From positions 1 to 17,686 of the forward strand of contig CAZNFR010000076.1 of NCBI GenBank assembly GCA_964572225.1: DNA of 17,686 nucleotides, in the 5' to 3' direction. How positions within the stretch are numbered: position 1 is the first letter of the stretch; each line of letters begins with the position of its first letter. The notes under the pieces are model-generated. The model was not told the DNA's origin, did no database searches, and was given only the letters and a program-made list of their open reading frames with translations. The DNA comes from CAZNFR01 sp964572225 (GTDB taxonomy: Bacteria; Bacteroidota; Bacteroidia; Bacteroidales; GCA-2748055). Made by a program: the position numbers and the translations under genes. Shown here in pieces: positions 7,231 to 13,146 of the stretch.

Positions 7231-9360
7231 CAGGTGTCGTTAATGCTCATTTGTAATTCTATTATCTGCCCGTTCACCAGGGTTCCTGGTATTAATGACT
7301 GGCTTCTGACCGTTCCCCTGCCGCTCACCCTTACCCTCAGTCCTGCGTTCTCCAACAGATACAGGGCATCTTTCAATCCCATATCAACTACGTTAGGTAC
7401 CATGCCCCGGGCAATTGGACGATCAACCACCCCCACTAGACTGTCTTCCTGGTGGGTGGACACCCATAAACCCTCACCCCCTCTTGAACTCACTTTCACT
7501 CCCAGTTGATTTAGGGCATACTCCAACTCCGGGAGGTATCCGCTTTTGGAGTAAGGAACCTCCTTTCCCGCCAGGTAACCGGAGCGGTTCACCGGTGTAT
7601 GCATATCCAGGTTGGTGGAATAAACTTTTTTGGCTATTTCCAGAAATACAGGACCGGCCACCAGGTTCCCGTAATAAATATCATTTGAAGGGGAATTCAC
7701 CACCACAATGCAGGAATACCTGGGTTTGTCGGCGGGAAAATAACCCNNNNNNNNNNGAAGCCTGATGCCGTATTCTCGATTTCACACTATATCCGGTTAA
7801 GGAATCGGGTATCTGTGCGGTTCCGGTTTTTCCTGCAATGCGGAAAAAAGGGTTTTTCAGGTTGCTGGCGGTTCCATCTTCCACTACCCCGACCAGTAAT
7901 TCCTGGATCTTTTCCAGGGTTGGAGCAGAACACAGACGGGGATTCAGAACCTCGGCATCGTATTTTTTTACCCGGTCACCCCGGTAACGGACCTCCTTAA
8001 CGAACCTGGGTTTTACCACCTTACCCCCATTGGCAATACCATTATAAAAGCTTAACATTTGCAGGGGGGTGAGGGTAAGTTCATAACCCATCGACATCAT
8101 GGGAAGGGAAATGCCTGACCAGTCCGAATGGTCAGGAGACTTTATGAAAGGAGGAGCCTCTCCCCTGATCTCCAATCCTAACTTCTGATTAAGTCCGAGC
8201 TCATAGAGACCCTTGATAAACTCTTCCCGCTCTTTGTTGTAGTTTTCATGAATTACCCTTGTTATTCCGACATTGGAGGATACTTCAAAAGCTTTTCTAA
8301 GGGTGATCTTTCCTTCCAGTTTACGACTGCTGTCTTCCACCCTGGTCCCTGAGTAATACCGGACCCCTTTTCCAATATCCACAGAATCGTTTATGGAGAT
8401 CTTCCCGTCCTCAAGTGCAACCATAAGACTTGCGGTTTTGAAGGTTGAACCCGGAACGGTGCTTTCACCCACTGCGAAATTCAGACTTTCATAGTAATTT
8501 CCATCCCCATTCCGTTGAAGATTTACTATGGCTTTAATATCTCCGGTTTCCACTTCCATCAACACCGCCGTACCGTGAAGAGCCTTATGCTCCTTTAGCT
8601 GTCTTAAGAGGGCTGCATGGGCCACGTCCTGAATATTCAGATCAATGGTAGAAACAATATCCATCCCGTCGACCGGGTCAATCTCATTCCTGTCGTAGAG
8701 AGGGACTGAAATATTCCCAGATAAGGTTTTGTAAAGTTTTAGCCCTTCTTTTCCTCTCAGAATCTCATCATAAGCACCCTCCAGTCCGACAATATTCCCT
8801 GATTCGCTGTGGGTGGTATACCCAATGGTCCTTGCGGCCAGATGCTCATTGGGTCTGATGCGATAGCTTTTTTCAATGAACCTGATCCCTCCTTTATACC
8901 TGCCCCGTTCAAAAATGGGAAATTCGCGGGCCTTAAGCATCTGATCGTAGGTGATGTTCCTTTTAACCAGATAATACTGGGAACCTGCCTGTCTTGCCGC
9001 AATCAGAGCCTTCTTGTACTGAAGCCAGGTCCGGTCGCCAAAGAGGGAAGCAAGGGCCCGGCTCAACTGGTCAACCTCAGAATAGAAAATATCGTTTGTA
9101 AGGCTGTCGACCGTAAGGTCCACCCGGATTTCGTAATAAGGTACGGAAACCGCAAGAAGCTTCCCGTCATTACTGTAGATATTCCCCCGGTTTGCCTCAA
9201 TGGAAACTTCTTTCAGTGGGGCCGTATCCGAGTTAATGGACCAAAGGTCATGTTCGGCAAACTGAAGCCACAGGATCTTTCCAATAACCGTCAAACCGGC
9301 CAGTACCATTAGCACATAGACCAGTCCGACTCTCCACATTATGTCTTTCTTTACCGACAT
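7230..9360 (-). CDS. ftsI: Septal transpeptidase FtsI/PBP3 with C-terminal PASTA domain, interrupted by an assembly gap
   Basis: This class B penicillin-binding protein cross-links septal peptidoglycan in the periplasm, working with FtsW. It has one N-terminal membrane anchor (about residues 10-30) and a PBP dimerisation domain. The transpeptidase domain has the active-site STFK (305-308, Ser305), SSN (361-363) and KTGT (511-514). After the gap, GYFPADKPRYS resumes, followed by a single PASTA domain in the last 65 or so residues. Ten Ns at 7747-7756 break the frame, but the real sequence on both sides sums to 2121 nt, an exact multiple of three. The missing bases must therefore also be a multiple of three, and the family pattern Ser-Phe-x-Gly-Tyr-Phe-Pro predicts 6 nt and about 708 residues. 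I therefore call one intact gene. It directly abuts ftsL and shares a base with murE. Confidence 0.93.
7747..7756. other. Assembly gap (10 Ns) inside ftsI
   Basis: Ten undetermined bases lie in the transpeptidase domain of ftsI, just after the KTGT motif. The number is almost certainly a placeholder: it is not a multiple of three, while the flanking coding sequence requires that it be. The left flank ends in TC, which fixes a serine whatever base follows. Confidence 0.98.
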
Positions 9361-9735
9361 TTATTTTTTGTCTGCTGTTTCAATTTTATAAGGAGGCACT
9401 TCCGATTCCTTAAGCTGGAGCCCCCGTTTGCCAACCTCATGAGCAACCTCAGACTGGCGGCTCATCTTCATCAATTCGGAGGATACAAAAACAGCCTGGG
9501 ATCGAAGCTCATTTACTTCCTGCCTTAGCATTTCTCCCCGTTTCCGGAGTGTTTCCGCATGATATCGATTCCCTATATAGATCATCCCCAGAAATACCAG
9601 AAACATGAAAAATGGGAATTGCTCCACAACTTTTTTCCGAGTGAGCAGACTTCCGTCGACCACACCCCGTAGGATCCCTTTTTCCTGGATTTCGGTTTCC
9701 TTTTCAAATTCGATATATTTCTTCTTGCTATTCAT
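9361..9735 (-). CDS. ftsL: FtsL-like cell division protein
   Basis: This 124-residue bitopic membrane protein fits FtsL, which with FtsQ and FtsB recruits and activates FtsWI at the septum. It has a basic cytoplasmic N-terminus of about 38 residues and one membrane span at about 39-55 (QFPFFMFLVFLGMIYIG). A charged coiled-coil-like stretch follows (58-95), and the short tail contains GLQLKESEVPPYKIE. Sequence identity to E. coli FtsL is not evident to me; the call rests on topology, size and its place between rsmH and ftsI, as in Bacteroidetes FtsL-like families. I use the ATG at 9735, which overlaps the rsmH stop by 8 nt; an in-frame TTG at 9750 would add five residues and is less likely. 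The stop is immediately followed by the ftsI ATG. Confidence 0.85.
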   Translation of the reverse strand: MNSKKKYIEFEKETEIQEKGILRGVVDGSLLTRKKVVEQFPFFMFLVFLGMIYIGNRYHAETLRKRGEMLRQEVNELRSQAVFVSSELMKMSRQSEVAHEVGKRGLQLKESEVPPYKIETADKK

Positions 9736-10633
9736 CGATCTTTTCTGCAACTCTTAACCGGGCGCTCCGGGCCCTCGGATTCTCGTTAATTTCCTTTTCT
9801 CCCGCCATGATAACCTGGGGTTTAATTACTCTCAGGGAATGGTTTACATTCCCGTAAAAATCCTTTTCCGCTTTCCCTTCGGTTCTGCCCTCTTTCATGA
9901 AATTCTTTACCAAACGATCTTCCAGAGAATGGTAACTAATAATGACCAGTCTCCCTCCCGATGCCAGGCATTCTGGGGTCTGCTCCAAAAATTCCCTCAG
10001 GGCCGAAATTTCATCGTTCACCTCTATTCGAAGGGCCTGAAAGAGTTTGGACAAGAATTTATTTCTTTGGGGAGGAGGTGAGAAGGAGGCCGCAATCTCT
10101 GCCAGTTTAGAGGAGGTGGTGATCCTTGCCTCCACCCTTTCCTTTACGATCCTGGCAGCCAGCCTGTGGGCTCCTTTCACCTCACCGTATTCCCGAAAGA
10201 TCCTTGCCAGCTCTTCCTCCGGGTATTCGTTAATCACTTTTTCCGCCGAAAGTGGATTCTGACGGTTCATTCTCATATCCAGTCCTGTCTCAAACCTATG
10301 GGCAAATCCACGCTCTTCCCTGTCGAACTGATGAGAGGAGACTCCAAGATCGGCCAAAAGTCCATCCAGTTTGTCAATCCCGTAAAACCGAAGAAAATGT
10401 TTAAGGAACCTGAAATTTGAATGAATAAATCTCACCCTTGGATCATCCGGCAAATTGACCCTGGCATCCTCATCCTGGTCAAAAGCCAGCAAATGACCAT
10501 TCTTCCCAAGCTGATCCAGGATGCCGGAGGAATGTCCACCTCCGCCGAAAGTCATATCAGCGTAAATGCCTGAAGGATTTAATTTTAATCCCTGAAGGCT
10601 TTCTTCCAACATTACCGGTTTGTGATAGGCCAT
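9728..10633 (-). CDS. rsmH: 16S rRNA (cytosine1402-N4)-methyltransferase RsmH
   Basis: RsmH (formerly MraW) methylates N4 of C1402 in 16S rRNA at the ribosomal P site using S-adenosylmethionine. The 301-residue protein begins with the hallmark YHKPVMLEE. The SAM-binding motif DMTFGGGGHS lies at 26-35, with DLGVSSHQFD, GFAHR and DMRMN after it. Further on are QALRIEVNDE, ISYHSLEDRLVKNF and the C-terminal NPRARSARLRVAE, all standard for the family. The ATG at 10633 shares a base with the mraZ stop (TAATG), indicating coupled translation. Its 3' end overlaps ftsL by 8 nt. Identity is secure. Confidence 0.97.
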   Translation of the reverse strand: MAYHKPVMLEESLQGLKLNPSGIYADMTFGGGGHSSGILDQLGKNGHLLAFDQDEDARVNLPDDPRVRFIHSNFRFLKHFLRFYGIDKLDGLLADLGVSSHQFDREERGFAHRFETGLDMRMNRQNPLSAEKVINEYPEEELARIFREYGEVKGAHRLAARIVKERVEARITTSSKLAEIAASFSPPPQRNKFLSKLFQALRIEVNDEISALREFLEQTPECLASGGRLVIISYHSLEDRLVKNFMKEGRTEGKAEKDFYGNVNHSLRVIKPQVIMAGEKEINENPRARSARLRVAEKIDE

Positions 10634-11103
10634 TACTCTTCATCGTTTAGATTTAATGACCCGCCCAGAATAGATTCTGCCATTACAGCAAATTCGTCAT
10701 CTGCCCGGGTAAAATTCTCGTAATCCCCGGGAGACCAGAGTTCAATCTTACCATATTGCCCGGCCATTACCACATCTTCACGGATATTTGCATATTCCAT
10801 CAGCTTTGCCGGAAGAAGGATACGGTTATTGGAATCGGGCTTCACATCGGCTGTCCCGCTAAAGAACATCCGGAGAAAGCGGCTGTGCTCCCGGTTAAAG
10901 GGATTGGTCTTACTTCTGATTAGCTTGTTTTGCCGCTCCCATTCCATCATTGGATAAAGAATCAAACATTTATCGTAGATATCCCTTTTTAAGACAAAAC
11001 CCTCCTGCAAGCTCTCCCCCATCTGCTTCTTGAAGGCAGCAGGAAAGGCAACGCGATTTTTCGCGTCCACCTTGCATTCGAAGTCTCCGATAAATGATAT
11101 CAT
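10633..11103 (-). CDS. mraZ: Transcriptional regulator MraZ
   Basis: MraZ is a DNA-binding protein of the SpoVT-AbrB superfamily and usually the first gene of the dcw cluster; in E. coli and Mollicutes it binds repeats upstream of itself and controls the operon. The 156-residue protein shows both internal half-repeats: VDAKNRVAFPAAFK (from about 12) and PDSNNRILLPAKL (from about 89), each with the conserved D-x-x-N-R and a following proline. It is slightly longer than the usual 140-150 residues, with an acidic tail. The ATG at 11103 lies 38 nt from a block of four phased MraZ-type repeats, which supports autoregulation here. It is the first gene of a ten-gene run on this strand. Confidence 0.96.
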   Translation of the reverse strand: MISFIGDFECKVDAKNRVAFPAAFKKQMGESLQEGFVLKRDIYDKCLILYPMMEWERQNKLIRSKTNPFNREHSRFLRMFFSGTADVKPDSNNRILLPAKLMEYANIREDVVMAGQYGKIELWSPGDYENFTRADDEFAVMAESILGGSLNLNDEE

Positions 11104-11124
11104 AGGATTCTTTAATAATCATGG

Positions 11125-11132
11125 CTAAATTA
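11125..11132 (-). promoter_or_regulatory. Candidate -7 element for mraZ
   Basis: The minus strand reads TAATTTAG, one mismatch from the Bacteroidetes -7 consensus TAnnTTTG. It lies 9 nt downstream of the MraZ repeats and 21 nt before the mraZ ATG. No TTTG-like -33 element is visible; that position falls inside the repeats, so bound MraZ could block polymerase. Weak evidence. Confidence 0.3.
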
Positions 11133-11141
11133 GGTAATTTT

Positions 11142-11181
11142 CTCCCACTTTCTACCACTTTATGCCATTTTTTTACACTTT
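11142..11181 (-). promoter_or_regulatory. MraZ operator: four tandem 10-nt repeats
   Basis: Read on the minus strand towards mraZ, the block consists of AAAGTGTAAA, AAAATGGCAT, AAAGTGGTAG and AAAGTGGGAG with no spacer, so the period is exactly 10 nt (one helical turn). Three units carry AAAGTG; the second is degenerate. This matches the published MraZ sites: TGGGN repeats at 10-nt spacing in E. coli and AAAGTG-type repeats in Mollicutes. The position 38 nt before mraZ supports autoregulation. Binding itself is inferred. Confidence 0.87.
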
Positions 11182-11262
11182 GTTGATAACTTTCCAGCGC
11201 TTTAAAAAAATTCCTGCTATGCACCCGGGGCCTTCAAACGATCATCTCTTTGAGAATTTTTG

Positions 11263-11270
11263 TATTTTAG
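11263..11270 (+). promoter_or_regulatory. Candidate -7 element for the acyltransferase gene pair
   Basis: TATTTTAG preceded directly by TTTTTG resembles the frequent Bacteroidales promoter form TTTTTGTAnnTTTG. It starts 29 nt before the ATG at 11292, so the leader would be very short. A TTTG at 11249-11252 is too close to serve as the -33 element. Confidence 0.45.
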
Positions 11271-11285
11271 CGGGTTTAAAACCCG
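11271..11285. repeat. Perfect 7-1-7 inverted repeat before the O-acyltransferase gene
   Basis: CGGGTTT, one A, then AAACCCG forms a perfect inverted repeat. It begins right after the candidate -7 element and ends 6 nt before the ATG at 11292, so it spans the expected transcription start. That suits an operator or a small hairpin at the very 5' end of the mRNA; it is too close to the start codon to act as a terminator for an upstream gene. Confidence 0.75.
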
Positions 11286-11291
11286 GAAAAA

Positions 11292-12152
11292 ATGACCTCA
11301 AATAATTCGGTTGATACAGAAAAAAAGATCATTGATATTAAAGAGATTTTCCGTTCAAAGAACCCCTCCCTGGTTCCCTATATCCCCGGATTTATCTGGC
11401 GTTATCTGAGAAGGATCCTGCATGAGGAATACGTGAATTATTTTCTACGTAAGCATGGGAGCAAGAGGGGATATGATTTTGCCCGTGCCTCGGTCGAGGA
11501 TTTTGAAATATCGGTAAATGTGGAGGGAAGGGAGAATCTTCCCGACGAAGATCGACTGGTATTTGTCGCCAATCACCCCCTTGGGGGATTTGACGGTATG
11601 ATGCTTATTACTCTGCTGAGTGAGAAGTACCGACCACTCAAGGTTTTGGTAAACGACATCCTAACCAACATTGAAAACATGGATGAGGTGTTCGTACCCA
11701 TCAACAAACACGGAAGGCAGTCATCCGAGCTGGTAAAAAAGATTGAAGGTATTTTCTCATCCAATGTGCATATACTTACTTTTCCTGCGGGTTATGTTAG
11801 TCGCAGAAATAAAGGCGTGATCCGGGATCCCGCCTGGCAAAAAAATTTCATAACCAAATCCGTTCAACACAAACGTAACATAGTACCCATATTTGTAAGC
11901 GGAAGATGCTCAAATCGATTCTACAATCTTGCCAACTTCAGAAAGTTGTTGGGTCTGAAGGCCAATATTGAAATGTTTTATCTCCCGGATGAAAGTTACC
12001 GTCACAGGGGCCGGGATTTTACCATCAAATTCGGCAGGCCGATTTCCTGGAAAGTTTTCGACAATTCCATGCGACCTGCCGAATGGGCCCTAAAGGTTCA
12101 GGACCACGTATATCGCATGGGGGAAGGTTATAAGGGTGAGTTTAATGCCTAG
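11292..12152 (+). CDS. Lysophospholipid-acyltransferase-family O-acyltransferase, GlsA/OlsA-like
   Basis: This 286-residue protein belongs to the PlsC/LPLAT acyltransferase superfamily, which transfers an acyl chain from acyl-ACP or acyl-CoA to a hydroxyl on a lipid acceptor at the inner membrane. The active-site block is FVANHPLGGFDGM, with His95 and Asp101 separated by five residues instead of the usual four (HX4D). The acceptor block is FPAGYVSRRNKGVIRDPAW (164-182). It also has VPINKHGR and IKFGRPISW. No clear membrane span is visible. The next gene is a GNAT-type N-acyltransferase, and this pairing matches glsB/glsA (glycine lipids) of Bacteroides and olsB/olsA (ornithine lipids) elsewhere. 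By that analogy it would esterify the 3-hydroxyl of an N-(3-hydroxyacyl) amino acid. The amino acid used cannot be read from the sequence. It is divergent from the dcw operon. Confidence 0.82.
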   Translation: MTSNNSVDTEKKIIDIKEIFRSKNPSLVPYIPGFIWRYLRRILHEEYVNYFLRKHGSKRGYDFARASVEDFEISVNVEGRENLPDEDRLVFVANHPLGGFDGMMLITLLSEKYRPLKVLVNDILTNIENMDEVFVPINKHGRQSSELVKKIEGIFSSNVHILTFPAGYVSRRNKGVIRDPAWQKNFITKSVQHKRNIVPIFVSGRCSNRFYNLANFRKLLGLKANIEMFYLPDESYRHRGRDFTIKFGRPISWKVFDNSMRPAEWALKVQDHVYRMGEGYKGEFNA

Positions 12153-12167
12153 GTGCGTTTTTTTTAG

Positions 12168-12175
12168 TAATTTTG
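12168..12175 (+). promoter_or_regulatory. Candidate -7 element before the N-acyltransferase gene
   Basis: TAATTTTG matches TAnnTTTG exactly and lies in the 43-nt gap between the two acyltransferase genes, 28 nt before the ATG at 12196. It may give the second gene its own start in addition to read-through. No convincing -33 element is seen at 19-21 nt upstream. Confidence 0.33.
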
Positions 12176-12195
12176 TATTTCCAAACTAGTTAACC

Positions 12196-13146
12196 ATGGA
12201 AACCATCATTCCGCCTGTTCCCAAAGAGAAGTTGATTGAAGAACTGACTCAGGAGAAATTCGTCAGAAAGACCAATAATGCCAATAATTTACTTTTTATT
12301 CTGAATCATAAGAATTCTCCGAACATCATGAAAGAAATCGGCAGGCTGAGGGAACTTACCTTCAGGGCTGCAGGTGGAGGAACGGGTAAAGCATTGGATA
12401 TTGACGATTACGACACAGAGGATATTTCCTACGATCAGTTGATCGTTTGGGACCCTGCAGATAATGAGATCCTGGGTGGATATCGCTTTCATATTTGCCA
12501 GGATGATAATTGCAGGCAGGATAATGAGATCAAACTGGCAACCGCGAAGCTATTCAATTTTTCCGATCAATTCCAGAAAGAATACCTTCCCCATACCATT
12601 GAGCTGGGCAGATCCTTCGTTCAGCCCCATTACCAAAGCACGAACAAAATGAGCAAGGGCTTGTATGCTCTGGATAATCTATGGGATGGACTTGGAACCA
12701 TCGTCATTAATAATCCTGACAAAAAATACCTTTTCGGCAAGGTTACCATGTACAGAAACTATAACCAACGGGCAAGAAATCTGATCCTGTATTTCCTTGA
12801 GAAACATTTTCCAGACAATGAAAACCTGGTAACTCCCAAAAAACCCATGAAAACAAACATGGACAGGCAGGAAATGGAATCTATTTTTACCGGTTCAGGC
12901 TATGATGAAGATTACCGGATCCTTTCTCAAAAGGTCAGAGCTTTTGGTGAAAACATTCCTCCCCTGATCAACGCCTATATGAACCTTTCGCCTTCATTAA
13001 AAACATTTGGAACGGTCATCAATCCCTATTTCGGAGATGTTGAAGAAACTGCAATCCTGATTACGATCAATGATCTCTATAAGCAGAAAGTGGAAAGGCA
13101 TATAAACAGTTACGTTCCCGATGAGAGGCTGGAAGATCATCAATAA
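12196..13146 (+). CDS. GNAT-family N-acyltransferase (hemolysin-like), GlsB/OlsB-like
   Basis: This 316-residue protein resembles the GNAT-type family often labelled putative hemolysin, whose characterised members (OlsB, GlsB) attach a 3-hydroxyacyl chain from acyl-ACP to the amino group of ornithine or glycine. Diagnostic stretches are EIGRLRELTFRAAGGGTGKA (47-66) followed by the acidic LDIDDYDTED, then LIVWDPADNEILGGYRF and ELGRSFVQPHYQ (136-147). There is no signal peptide or membrane span. Together with the O-acyltransferase gene 43 nt upstream it would make a two-step amino-acid lipid pathway, most likely glycine lipid by comparison with Bacteroides. The hemolysin label should not be taken literally. 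Its stop overlaps the convergent PurF-like gene by 7 nt, leaving no space for a separate terminator. Confidence 0.85.
   Translation: METIIPPVPKEKLIEELTQEKFVRKTNNANNLLFILNHKNSPNIMKEIGRLRELTFRAAGGGTGKALDIDDYDTEDISYDQLIVWDPADNEILGGYRFHICQDDNCRQDNEIKLATAKLFNFSDQFQKEYLPHTIELGRSFVQPHYQSTNKMSKGLYALDNLWDGLGTIVINNPDKKYLFGKVTMYRNYNQRARNLILYFLEKHFPDNENLVTPKKPMKTNMDRQEMESIFTGSGYDEDYRILSQKVRAFGENIPPLINAYMNLSPSLKTFGTVINPYFGDVEETAILITINDLYKQKVERHINSYVPDERLEDHQ

Noticed and set aside
8809..9312. A 167-codon plus-strand frame opposite ftsI.
   Set aside because: It is antisense to a confident gene with no upstream signal or recognisable motif.
7230..9360. ftsI looks like a frameshifted pseudogene plus a separate small PASTA gene.
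   Set aside because: The frame change falls exactly at the N run, all catalytic motifs are intact, and the real bases on both sides sum to a multiple of three.
9736..9750. TTG start adding five residues to FtsL.
   Set aside because: An ATG at 9735 gives the compact overlap typical of this operon, and the extra residues (MQKRS) lie in rsmH sequence.
10970..11224. An 84-codon minus-strand frame spanning the mraZ control region.
   Set aside because: It runs through the MraZ repeats and into mraZ in another frame; its translation reflects the repeat, not a protein family.
11271..11285. The inverted repeat as a rho-independent terminator.
   Set aside because: It has no T-run after it on either strand in a useful position, and it sits 6 nt before a start codon between divergent genes, where no transcript would end.
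12184..12191. Eight-base palindrome AACTAGTT before the N-acyltransferase gene.
   Set aside because: It is too short and AT-rich to distinguish from chance.
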